This document shows, one piece after another, positions 26,694-34,642 of a DNA stretch of 36,592 nt; the first letter of the stretch is position 1, and each line of letters begins with the position of its first letter. Source of the stretch: Phycisphaerae bacterium. Lineage in GTDB: Bacteria > Planctomycetota > Phycisphaerae > Phycisphaerales > SM1A02. The notes under the pieces were generated by a model. The model saw only the letters and a program-made list of their open reading frames with translations, had not been told where the DNA came from and ran no database searches. Position numbers and translations under genes: made by a program. Location: assembly GCA_016873315.1 (NCBI GenBank), contig VGXL01000012.1, forward strand, positions 1-36,592, given 5' to 3'.

Positions 26694-27925
26694 CCACGCT
26701 CCGCCGCACGCTGCGCCCCAACACGACTTGCCCACAGTGCTGGTCGCAGTTCCCGTCTGCCGATGTTCGGTTCATCGCCGAGAGCCCCACGCTCGTCGGC
26801 GATTCGATCGTTGGATCCGATGAACCGCTGCGGTTCCTTCCCACTCGATTCGATCGACTTGGGCGCGCGCTTGATCCCGGGGGCGCCGTCTGCATGCGCA
26901 TGGCGTGCCCGGTGTGCCACCTCGAGGTTCCGCCCGCGCTCCTTGAGGTCGGGCAGTCCGTCGTCTCGGTCGTGGGCGCTCCATCAAGCGGCAAGTCGGT
27001 GCTCCTTGCCGCCGCCACCTTCACATTGCGCTCAGGCCTCGTGGTGCCGGGTCTTGACTTTGCTGACATCGATCCGTCGCTCAACGATCTCACGATCGAT
27101 CTCGAAGGAACGCTCTTCAAGAGCGCGACGCCTGATGTTCCGACGATGATCGCGAAGACTGAGACCTCGGGACGGCTCTATCGCTCGTACCGACGCGGCG
27201 ACCTGCGAATCACCGCTCCAAAGCCGCAACTCTTCGGCCTCGCGCGCGGCGGTACGCGATCAGTGCTCGCTTTGTACGACAACGCCGGCGAGCACTTCCT
27301 GCCTGGCGCCGTCGCACCGTTTGAGCAGGCGACGCGCCATCTAGGTGTGTCGTCGGCGATCGTACTCGTGATCGACCCCACTCAGGATCCACGAGTGCAC
27401 GGACCGCTCGGCGGGCGCGACCATGTGGCCTCGCTCGGAGGCAGCAGCAGCGCTCCCGGTCGAGCAGACTTGGTGCTCCTTGAACTGGTGAATCGTGTTC
27501 GCCGCCAGCGCGGATTGTCCGCCAGCGAGCCGCTTCCCTTGCGCGTGATTGTGGCGCTGTCCAAGCACGATCTCTGGTCTCCGTTGGCGCCGGAGATCGA
27601 GGATGTGCTCCGTGATGCATCGACCGCACATCCGATGCGTGCACCGGATGGCGCGACGCTGGCTCGCGTGCACCACGGCGGTGTGGCGTTCCTTGAGCGC
27701 CACCTGCCCGAAGTCCTTGGCGCGGTTCGCTCGGTCGAGCCTGGATTCAAGGTCGTTCCGTTCAGCGGTCTCGGTCGCGCGCCAAGGCGCGATGAGTCGT
27801 CGGGCGGCATGAGCATCGTGCCATCGCATGTTCGTCCGACCTGGGCCGCAGTGCCGTTCGTAGTGGCGCTCTCCGAGGCGATGCCCGACGCCTTCCACGA
27901 CTATCGATTCGACGCACGCGCATGA
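26690..27925 (+). CDS. Soluble P-loop GTPase with split zinc ribbon (double-GTPase type 2-like)
   Basis: The 411-residue protein has a metal-binding N-terminus with two CPxC knuckles (C14/C17 and C73/C76). A GTPase domain follows, with Walker A GAPSSGKS at 96-103, DxxG as DNAGE at 197-201 and SKHD at 291-294 as the base-recognition motif. No membrane helix or signal peptide is seen, so it should be cytoplasmic, unlike the first GTPase of the operon. The long insert between Walker A and DNAGE and the Gly/Ser loop near 248-257 are unlike translation GTPases. The spacing of motifs differs from the first GTPase, so the two are distant paralogues rather than a recent duplication. It overlaps both neighbours as ATGA, which suggests fixed stoichiometry. 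Confidence 0.8.
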   Translation: MTTLRRTLRPNTTCPQCWSQFPSADVRFIAESPTLVGDSIVGSDEPLRFLPTRFDRLGRALDPGGAVCMRMACPVCHLEVPPALLEVGQSVVSVVGAPSSGKSVLLAAATFTLRSGLVVPGLDFADIDPSLNDLTIDLEGTLFKSATPDVPTMIAKTETSGRLYRSYRRGDLRITAPKPQLFGLARGGTRSVLALYDNAGEHFLPGAVAPFEQATRHLGVSSAIVLVIDPTQDPRVHGPLGGRDHVASLGGSSSAPGRADLVLLELVNRVRRQRGLSASEPLPLRVIVALSKHDLWSPLAPEIEDVLRDASTAHPMRAPDGATLARVHHGGVAFLERHLPEVLGAVRSVEPGFKVVPFSGLGRAPRRDESSGGMSIVPSHVRPTWAAVPFVVALSEAMPDAFHDYRFDARA

Positions 27926-28863
27926 GCTTCGAGTTGATTCATACCTCGGTGTCGCGCGACCTCGATGGTCAGTCCGGATTTGGCATCGCTGCCATGTCGC
28001 GTGATCTCCCGCGGCCAGTGCGCGATGCACTCGTCGCATGGAGCGATGGATCGGAACTCGACGCGACCACCGATCGTGCGATCTCCTACGCGATCTGTCA
28101 GGCTGGTGGTGCTGCGTGGCCGGTGCTGACTTGCGTCACGCGATGCGGCGTTGACTGGTCGGGCCGCGCCAATCGCGTGGCGCACCATCTGGTGCTCGAA
28201 CCAAGTGATCGATGCATCGAGGGCCCGATCGCCCTCGCACGAGCCTTCGAGTTCGCTCGTCAAGTCCCCGAGGTCGCGCTTCGGTCGCCGCCATCTCTGC
28301 CGCATCCGATCGAGGGGGGACATGCGGCACCTGGGGTCGATCCGGGCTGGATCGAGCACCTTGCCGAGCGCATGAGTTCCCCGGACGCTCCTGCGGTCGC
28401 GGTGCGACTGCCGCACGGCCTCGATCCCTTGGCGCTGATCGCTGCGGTCACGGCGCGCGTCGAGCCCAAGCGGCGGTGGGCCGTGCAATGGTCGACTGCA
28501 CCGGTCTTCCATGCGGGGCGTGCGTTGCCATCGATCGTCATCGCACGGGAACACGATGCACACGCGCTCGATCTTGCGCAGACAGCACCCAGTCCGCGCG
28601 CCGTCGAGTCGTCGAAGCGATCGGAGTCGAAGGGCGCCCCGCAGGGGATTCGGTCGGCGGAGCCTGTTGGTGAAGCCACCAAGACGACCACGGGGATCCA
28701 CGATGACTCGGTGCGCGCGCGACGAGCGAGCCACGCAGAAGGCGCCAAGCGCACCACGCGTGATCCAGTCGCGCCAACTTCCGTCAACCCTTGGGTGCCG
28801 ATCGTGCTCTTCGCCGTTGCTGGCGTGATCATGCTCGTGGCGCTGAGGCTCTTGCTATGGTGA
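27922..28863 (+). CDS. GAP1-N-like protein with C-terminal membrane anchor
   Basis: The 313-residue protein opens with an alpha/beta domain (1-220) that strongly recalls GAP1 N-terminal domains: a TSVSRDLDGQSGFGIAAMSRD start, a DLPRPVRDAL helix, then VTRCGVDWSGRANRVAHHLVL at about 72-92. A Ser/Arg/Lys-rich disordered linker (about 220-288) leads to one membrane helix at 291-311 near the very end. This predicts a cytoplasmic domain tethered to the membrane. In described double-GTPase systems GAP1 proteins are linked to the paired GTPases; whether they act as GTPase-activating or effector parts is not settled to my knowledge. It overlaps the second GTPase as ATGA. The next gene starts after 28 bases, the largest gap in the operon. 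Confidence 0.72.
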   Translation: MSFELIHTSVSRDLDGQSGFGIAAMSRDLPRPVRDALVAWSDGSELDATTDRAISYAICQAGGAAWPVLTCVTRCGVDWSGRANRVAHHLVLEPSDRCIEGPIALARAFEFARQVPEVALRSPPSLPHPIEGGHAAPGVDPGWIEHLAERMSSPDAPAVAVRLPHGLDPLALIAAVTARVEPKRRWAVQWSTAPVFHAGRALPSIVIAREHDAHALDLAQTAPSPRAVESSKRSESKGAPQGIRSAEPVGEATKTTTGIHDDSVRARRASHAEGAKRTTRDPVAPTSVNPWVPIVLFAVAGVIMLVALRLLLW

Positions 28864-28891
28864 CCATGTCCATTCGATCGGGGAATCTCGC

Positions 28892-31891
28892 ATGAGCCTG
28901 ACACCGACCATCAGGGAAGTCCACCAGGCGCTCGAGTCGCTGCCGTCTCACGATGGCGATGAGTTGCAGCGCATGCAGGTCGCGGCCACCGTGCGCAGCT
29001 TCGCCGTGGCGCTGCGACAGTCGATTGGTCGAGCGATCGAGTTCGCCGAGGAGTCGCTCCTGAGCGAGGCGCATGGCGTCATCGCCGACTTCCCGGATCT
29101 CCTCAAGCAGTCCGTGGCGTGGAACGGAGTGCTCGGCCGGCAGGACGGCGTGGGTTCGTTCGCTCGTGCATCGTGTGATGGAGTGCGTGCAGGGACGGAG
29201 GCAGAGCACGATCGCATCGAGCAGGTGATGCTGGCCTACGGTGAGCGCGAAGCTGCACTCCGCGGGTTCCGACGAGCCTGCTTGGAGGGCGAGGGGCCGG
29301 CAGCGATGCGCCAGCGTCTGCGCGCACTCATGGCGGCCGATGGTGGTGCGGGGGCGTGGGTTGCCCAGTTGGCCGCGGTCGAACGGGACTGGATCGAGGA
29401 TGTCCGCCGTCGGTTGCACACCTCGATCGACGAGGACGAGTTGATCGCCTTCGCCGACGAGACGCGGCGCGGGGGATGGGCGGCACGGATCGATCCGGAG
29501 TTCGTCCGTCTCGTCGAGTCGCGGGCGCAGCCGTTGCGCGACAAGGTCGCGCAGCGGCGATTCGCAGCGCTGGCAAGCGAACTCTGCGCCGCCAGAGCTG
29601 CTGATGATCTGGCCGAAGTCGATCGGTTGGAGCGGATGTGGGCGGAACTGCAACGCCTGACCGGCGTCATGCCGAACGATGATGTCGTCGCGGCCGTCGC
29701 CCCAATCTTTGCGTGGTCGGCCGAGACCGTGGCGCGTCGCGAACGCGAGGCCAACCATGCGCGGGCGCTCGACGAATTGGACCTGCTCCTGCTCGACCAG
29801 GCCAACGCGCAGTCCGTGCTCACCGCGTGGACCCGGATCCGTGATGCAGCGATGCCCGTGCCCGAAGGCCTTGAGTTGCGCGCGATCCGCTTCATCCAGT
29901 TGCACGAAGAGCGAGAAGCTCGGCGGCACCGCCTGCAGCTGATCGGTGGTGTCGCGGCGATGCTCGTCTTGGGCGGAGTCTTGACGGTTGCCGTGGTTGC
30001 GTTTCAGAAGAGCACTGAACGAAGGGCTGCGGTCGACGCCGTCATCGCCGCGATCGAAGCCAACGATGGCGATCGTGCGGTGTCGTTGGCAGAAGGGATC
30101 GAGAAAGCACATCCTGGGGCACTGAATGCAGCGGAACGCGGAGCGCTTGACGCTGCCGTGGCGCTGCGCGATCGCTTGGTCGCGGTGGAAGCGCGCGCCG
30201 ATCGCGAACTCGCTGCCGCAGACGAGGCGCTTGCGGCACAAGCGCCGCTCCCTCGCGTGGCACTCCTGGAAACATCACTGCGCGGGCTGCTCGCCGAAGC
30301 CGGACTCTCGAACGCGGCGAAAACGCGGATTGAACTCACGCTCGTCCGCTGCACGGCGCGCCGTGATGAGATCGCTGGCGGGCACGACACGATCGCCCGT
30401 GCGGCGATGGCCGACGCGGATCACCTCTTCAAGGCCTGGCCGCCGCCGTCGCAGTGGTCCGCACGCGAGCGGGCCGATCCGATGCGCTGGGAGCAGTACA
30501 AGGCTGCGCTCGACAAGCTCGGCCCGACACTTGCGGCCGCGAAGTCACAGGTCAGCGAGACGGAGCGTGCGAGCAAGAGGCTCGAACCCGACCTCGCCGC
30601 CGTGAAGGATCGACTCGACGAGGCGACCGAGAAGATGGCGTCACTCGACGCGGCGCTTCGTCAACTCGACGCCACCGAGATCGGGCGCGAGATCACGAGC
30701 GAACAGCAGTTCATCGATCGCATCAAGTCGATGCTCAAGGGGCAGACGGGCGTCGTGCTGGGCGATCTTGGACTTCGTTCGGCGTTCGAAGAGTCCGATC
30801 AGACCGATGACGCGATGCTCGCGCTTGCCGAGTGGCGCGAAACGCTGCGACCGAGTCTCTTGGCGCATCTGGGGCCGGAGTTCGAGGTCGCGGACGATCC
30901 CGCCGTGGCCCAGAAGGTGCTGGTCGAGATCGAGTCGCACCTGCGCAAGTACCCTGAATCGCCTCTTCGAATCGCGCTTGAGGCGCTCCGCGATCGGCAG
31001 GATCCGGCGAAGCGACAGCTCGTGACCACGGTCGAGGATGTCGTTGCGGCGCTCGAACTCGATGGCTACGCGGGACTGCAAGTCCTGAATCTCCGACAGC
31101 AGGGGCGCTTCTTCTACCGGCGTGCCTCCGTGGATGGCGGTCCCACCAAGGGCGCGCTTGAAGACGCGCTCGACCTCATTGAGTCGCCCGACAAGTTGGG
31201 CACTGCCTCGGCGATCAAGGCGGATCAGGTGCGCGGGGAGGCAGTGGCATCGCCCGTGTCGGTGGTCTGGGCCGACGGTCTTTCGCGGCTTCGCGGCGCG
31301 CGCGTGTCGGTGGTGGTTCCGGCCATCAACCGGATGCTGATCGAGATCGCGGAACTCAAACCGAATGCACCCGGGCAGGATGCGCTGATGCAGTTGGCGG
31401 CGCTCGCCAACCTCAGCGAGATTGCGATCGACGGACTGGGCCAGCCGGTCGATGCCGATCGCGCACGAGAGGTGCGGGCGTGGATCGAACAGATCCGCAA
31501 GCAGAATGCTGGACTGCTCAGCCTGGATTGGGTCAAGGCGGCCTACGCGCCGGAGCAGACCACGCCGCAACATCGTCGTGAGGCCGCTGAACTCGTGCGG
31601 AACTTCCCGCTGAAGAGGGGGATGACGCTGGTGTCGAGCTCGCAGCGGCTGGGCGGACTCAGCACCTATTCGCCCATCGGCGTCATGCTGGCGGAGGACG
31701 ACAAGCGCGGGACGCGACGCGTCGTCCTGTGGCGGCCTGCGCACGAGGTCCTTGCGATCTCTCAGTCGCTCGACCGGAGCACACTCGTCCCGATCCGCGT
31801 CACCAGTGGCACCGCCAGTGATGCCGGCTTGGCGCTGAGCCGAGGTCCCATCCTCCTGTATCGCGACGAAGCAGAGCAGAGCAAACCATGA
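28892..31891 (+). CDS. Large bitopic protein of unknown function (999 residues)
   Basis: I do not recognise a family. Residues 1-349 are mostly helical with charged Arg/Glu/Ala-rich segments and should be cytoplasmic. One membrane helix lies at about 350-372. The remaining 625 residues should be periplasmic, starting with helical repeats (about 375-480), then a coiled coil (about 545-600, EATEKMASLDAALRQLD). A mixed region to the C-terminus includes a beta-rich part (VSVVWADGLSRLRGARVSVVVPA near 785-807). Its size and topology make it a candidate scaffold joining the GTPase side to the envelope side. It is separated by 28 bases from the upstream gene and overlaps the ExbB-like gene as ATGA, so it is made together with the channel genes. 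Confidence 0.6.
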   Translation: MSLTPTIREVHQALESLPSHDGDELQRMQVAATVRSFAVALRQSIGRAIEFAEESLLSEAHGVIADFPDLLKQSVAWNGVLGRQDGVGSFARASCDGVRAGTEAEHDRIEQVMLAYGEREAALRGFRRACLEGEGPAAMRQRLRALMAADGGAGAWVAQLAAVERDWIEDVRRRLHTSIDEDELIAFADETRRGGWAARIDPEFVRLVESRAQPLRDKVAQRRFAALASELCAARAADDLAEVDRLERMWAELQRLTGVMPNDDVVAAVAPIFAWSAETVARREREANHARALDELDLLLLDQANAQSVLTAWTRIRDAAMPVPEGLELRAIRFIQLHEEREARRHRLQLIGGVAAMLVLGGVLTVAVVAFQKSTERRAAVDAVIAAIEANDGDRAVSLAEGIEKAHPGALNAAERGALDAAVALRDRLVAVEARADRELAAADEALAAQAPLPRVALLETSLRGLLAEAGLSNAAKTRIELTLVRCTARRDEIAGGHDTIARAAMADADHLFKAWPPPSQWSARERADPMRWEQYKAALDKLGPTLAAAKSQVSETERASKRLEPDLAAVKDRLDEATEKMASLDAALRQLDATEIGREITSEQQFIDRIKSMLKGQTGVVLGDLGLRSAFEESDQTDDAMLALAEWRETLRPSLLAHLGPEFEVADDPAVAQKVLVEIESHLRKYPESPLRIALEALRDRQDPAKRQLVTTVEDVVAALELDGYAGLQVLNLRQQGRFFYRRASVDGGPTKGALEDALDLIESPDKLGTASAIKADQVRGEAVASPVSVVWADGLSRLRGARVSVVVPAINRMLIEIAELKPNAPGQDALMQLAALANLSEIAIDGLGQPVDADRAREVRAWIEQIRKQNAGLLSLDWVKAAYAPEQTTPQHRREAAELVRNFPLKRGMTLVSSSQRLGGLSTYSPIGVMLAEDDKRGTRRVVLWRPAHEVLAISQSLDRSTLVPIRVTSGTASDAGLALSRGPILLYRDEAEQSKP

Positions 31892-32793
31892 CGACCATCG
31901 ACCCAACCAACCATGCTGCCCGCCGACTTGATGCCGCCGCAGCGGCCTACCGCTTCAAGGCGCTCGACCCGGAGGCCCGTTGGGGCTTCCGGGCTGGCGC
32001 AGGAACGACGCCGAGCCAGATCGCCTGCCTGATCTCGACGGTCGTCGTTGCCGGTGGGGCCTATCTCATCGTGGGGTTGCTTCGCGGCACCGTGTGGGGC
32101 GCCTACCTGTGGCACGAGATGACCGCCTATCAGTCCATCCCGATTCCCGTGATCGTGTTCACGGTCTGGTGCTTGGCGTTCCTGCTCCTGAAGTCCTTGA
32201 AAATCAAGGCGCAGCGCGCCGTCCTGGCCGCGCCCGTGCTCCCGACCAACACGGCCTTCACGCTGACGGCCGAATCAGCCGATGCGGTCGTGGACAGGAT
32301 CGATGCGATCGCGGACGAGCCAGAGCGTTTCCTCTACCTCTCGCGGGTGCGCGGCGTGCTGCGGATGATGCGCAACCTCGGCCGCGTGGGTGATGTGGAT
32401 GAACTCCTTGCCTCGCGCGCCGAGCAGGACGAGGCGTCGAATGACTCTGGCTACACGGTCATGCGGGGGTTCATCTGGGCGATCCCCGTGTTGGGGTTCA
32501 TCGGAACCGTGCTCGGTCTGACCGAGGCGATGGGCCAGTTCGGTGCCACGCTCGGTGCGGTGCAGGATGGAGCGGGTTCTTCACAGGTTTCGGCGCTCGT
32601 TCAAAATCTGACTGGTGTTTTGGATGGCCTCAAGACGGCGTTCGTCACGACCGGCCAGGCCTTGGTCGCGGTCCTCATCATCCAACTCGTCATGATTGCG
32701 GTGAAGCGGGCCGACGAGCAGTTGCTCGATGACATCCAAGGCACATGCACCCGAACGATCGTTGCGCGGGTGCGCCTGAGTGGGAACACCTGA
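31888..32793 (+). CDS. MotA/TolQ/ExbB family proton channel protein
   Basis: The 301-residue protein has four predicted membrane helices (about 45-65, 85-102, 192-214 and 251-273) with a cytoplasmic domain of about 90 residues between the second and third. The third helix carries the family signature P200-V-L-G-F-I-G-T-V-L-G-L. The fourth helix carries LKTAFVTTGQALVAVLI with the paired Thr (254-255) that line the ion path in TolQ/ExbB. Such proteins form a pentamer around a dimer of ExbD/TolR/MotB-type partners and convert ion flow into movement. Two such partners follow directly. It overlaps the 999-residue gene upstream (ATGA) and the first ExbD-like gene downstream (TGATG). Confidence 0.85.
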   Translation: MTTIDPTNHAARRLDAAAAAYRFKALDPEARWGFRAGAGTTPSQIACLISTVVVAGGAYLIVGLLRGTVWGAYLWHEMTAYQSIPIPVIVFTVWCLAFLLLKSLKIKAQRAVLAAPVLPTNTAFTLTAESADAVVDRIDAIADEPERFLYLSRVRGVLRMMRNLGRVGDVDELLASRAEQDEASNDSGYTVMRGFIWAIPVLGFIGTVLGLTEAMGQFGATLGAVQDGAGSSQVSALVQNLTGVLDGLKTAFVTTGQALVAVLIIQLVMIAVKRADEQLLDDIQGTCTRTIVARVRLSGNT

Positions 32794-33608
32794 TGGCCCG
32801 GCGCTCCGCCGAGGCTCCGGTCACATTCTTCTCCTTTCAGGATGTGCTGCTGTCGCTCATCGGGATCACGATCCTGGTGACTGTGCTGCTCATCATCAGT
32901 TCGATGGTCCAAGCGGTCGAGACGGTCGAACGCGCCGTGTCGGCAGCCAAGTCCGATGTGTCCAGCTCGGTCAGCGTGACAGCGCTCAGAGAACGACGCG
33001 ACCAACTGACCGAGGCGCTTCGTCGAGCGCAGCGGCGCCCGAACGAGGACCCAACGGCGCGTCGCGCAACGCTCCGTCAGGAGGTGCTCGCTGCGCGCGA
33101 GGAACTCGACGATCTGAAGCGCGAGATCGAACAGCTCGAGAAGTCCCTGCGCGACATCCTGCTGCGTCACCCTGAAGCAGGCGCGGCACGGCGATTCCAA
33201 TCGCTCGAGGAGCGCCGGCAAGAACTCGAGTCGGAACTTGAGCGCGAACAACGCCGTCGACAGGTGACCTACCTGCTCGGAGACTCGCCCAAGGGCATGC
33301 CCGTTGGCGTCGAAGTCAGCTCGCGTGGTTTCCTTGTCTTTTCCGTCGGGAAGGGTGGCGGGGCGATGATGGTCTCGGCTGACGGTTCGCTCGGCGCGAT
33401 CACGGACGCTGCGGCCGTCATCGCGGGCGGCAAACCGTTCTACCTGCTGTTCGTGGTGAAGCCTTCGGGCATCGATCACTACCGCGGCATCGTCGCCGAA
33501 CGCTCGTCCATGCCCGAGGATCGTCGGCCGGGCATGGGGCTCGACCTCGTGGCCGAGTCCTCGATCCTCGACGGTGCGATGCCCGGTCGTCAGGAGCAGT
33601 CGCCGTGA
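32793..33608 (+). CDS. ExbD/TolR/MotB-like protein, first copy
   Basis: From the ATG at 32793 (271 residues) a short cytoplasmic N-terminus leads to one membrane helix at about 18-38. D17 in FSFQDVLLSLIGITILVT aligns with the proton-accepting Asp of ExbD (IDVVFLLLIFFMVT). A long periplasmic coiled coil follows at about 45-165, rich in Arg/Glu. A small C-terminal alpha/beta domain contains KPFYLLFVVKPSGIDHYRG. There is no OmpA-type peptidoglycan-binding motif, so anchoring must differ from MotB or ZorB. The frame opens earlier (32745), but the ATG that overlaps the channel gene stop is the natural start and puts the helix near the N-terminus. Confidence 0.78.
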   Translation: MARRSAEAPVTFFSFQDVLLSLIGITILVTVLLIISSMVQAVETVERAVSAAKSDVSSSVSVTALRERRDQLTEALRRAQRRPNEDPTARRATLRQEVLAAREELDDLKREIEQLEKSLRDILLRHPEAGAARRFQSLEERRQELESELEREQRRRQVTYLLGDSPKGMPVGVEVSSRGFLVFSVGKGGGAMMVSADGSLGAITDAAAVIAGGKPFYLLFVVKPSGIDHYRGIVAERSSMPEDRRPGMGLDLVAESSILDGAMPGRQEQSP

Positions 33609-34558
33609 GCCGTCGTCCACGAGCCCGGGCGGATGATGGAGGGAGCCTTGAGCTCCTGCTCGATCCGATCTGCAACATGTTCGGGACGATCATGTTCGTC
33701 ATGCTGATTGCCGCCATCATGGCGATGGTGAAGGCGAGCCAAGTGACCGCAGAGGGGATGCGGCGCGCTGCGGACAGCGCTCCAGCAGTTCCAGCCGATG
33801 CGGCTGTGCTGGAGCAGGACATCGCGGATCTGGAGCGCCGACTTCAGGAGCAACCCGCTGCCAAGATCGATCCAACGACCGCCGAACGCATGGAAGATGT
33901 CGAACGCGCGATGGGCGAGATCGCGCGTCGGCGCAAGCTTCGCGCTGCGTATGAGCGTTCAGTCGAGGCCGCCGGTCGCGACATCACGACGATGTCCGAA
34001 CTCGTTCAACCGCTCGAGGCGGCGATCACGCGGCTCGAAGAGGACCTGAAACTCGCGAAGCAGTCCAAGTCTCGCGCGGCTCGTCCACCGATCGAGCGGC
34101 TCATCACGCAGCGGGCCTTTACGGTGGTGGTCTGGGGCGACCGGCTCTACGCGGTCTGCCGGTTCCCCCCGGGACCTCGACCACGCGAACGATGCAAGTG
34201 GTACTCGCTCTGGCACCCCCAGCACACGATCGCGTCGCGGTGCCGCGTTCCCGTCGAGAATTGCGAGCGCGGGCAGGAGCGCATTGAGCGTGATGTCGTG
34301 CTTGCTGCAGGCAAGGGCATTGACCTCACTGCGGGCAACGCAGTCGAGTCGGATCCGGCCTTCCTCGATCTCTTGGCCACGCTCGATCCAAAGAAGGACT
34401 TCATCGACTTTGAGGTGGCGCCGGATTCATTCGACACCTTTTTCCTTGCGAAGCGGCTCTTCGTCGATCGGGGCTTCGAGTACGGAGTGAGTGTGAACAC
34501 GCAGCCCTTGCCGGAGTACCGCGATCTCGTCGTGCCTGGCCAACCGCGCGGGCTTTGA
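33605..34558 (+). CDS. ExbD/TolR/MotB-like protein, second copy
   Basis: The 317-residue protein starts at a GTG overlapping the previous stop as GTGA. It has D20 at the start of one membrane helix (LLLDPICNMFGTIMFVMLIAA, about 18-42), in the same place as D17 of the first copy. A coiled coil follows at about 68-165. The C-terminal domain contains KKDFIDFEVAPDSFDTFFLAKRL, which resembles the C-terminal segment of the first copy. The proteins are therefore distant paralogues that could form a heterodimer inside one channel pentamer. Four cysteines in the periplasmic part (for example VCRF, RCKW, RCRV, NCERG) could form disulphides. It is the last gene of the operon and ends 84 bases from the convergent vWA gene. 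Confidence 0.75.
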   Translation: MSRRPRARADDGGSLELLLDPICNMFGTIMFVMLIAAIMAMVKASQVTAEGMRRAADSAPAVPADAAVLEQDIADLERRLQEQPAAKIDPTTAERMEDVERAMGEIARRRKLRAAYERSVEAAGRDITTMSELVQPLEAAITRLEEDLKLAKQSKSRAARPPIERLITQRAFTVVVWGDRLYAVCRFPPGPRPRERCKWYSLWHPQHTIASRCRVPVENCERGQERIERDVVLAAGKGIDLTAGNAVESDPAFLDLLATLDPKKDFIDFEVAPDSFDTFFLAKRLFVDRGFEYGVSVNTQPLPEYRDLVVPGQPRGL

Positions 34559-34559
34559 G

Positions 34560-34601
34560 CGGGTCACGCTCGGAGCGCCGGCCGTGCCGTTGTATGACCC
34601 G
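34560..34601. repeat. 7-bp inverted repeat between convergent genes, possible terminator
   Basis: CGGGTCA at 34560-34566 is matched by TGACCCG at 34595-34601, enclosing a smaller CGCT/AGCG dyad. It lies in the 84-base gap between the end of the nine-gene operon and the end of the convergent vWA gene. A bidirectional terminator would be expected here, but there is no T run on either side, so the role is uncertain. Confidence 0.35.
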
Positions 34602-34642
34602 GGACCAGGGCCCTTTCGCGGGCGATGGAGTTCCCACGCTGT

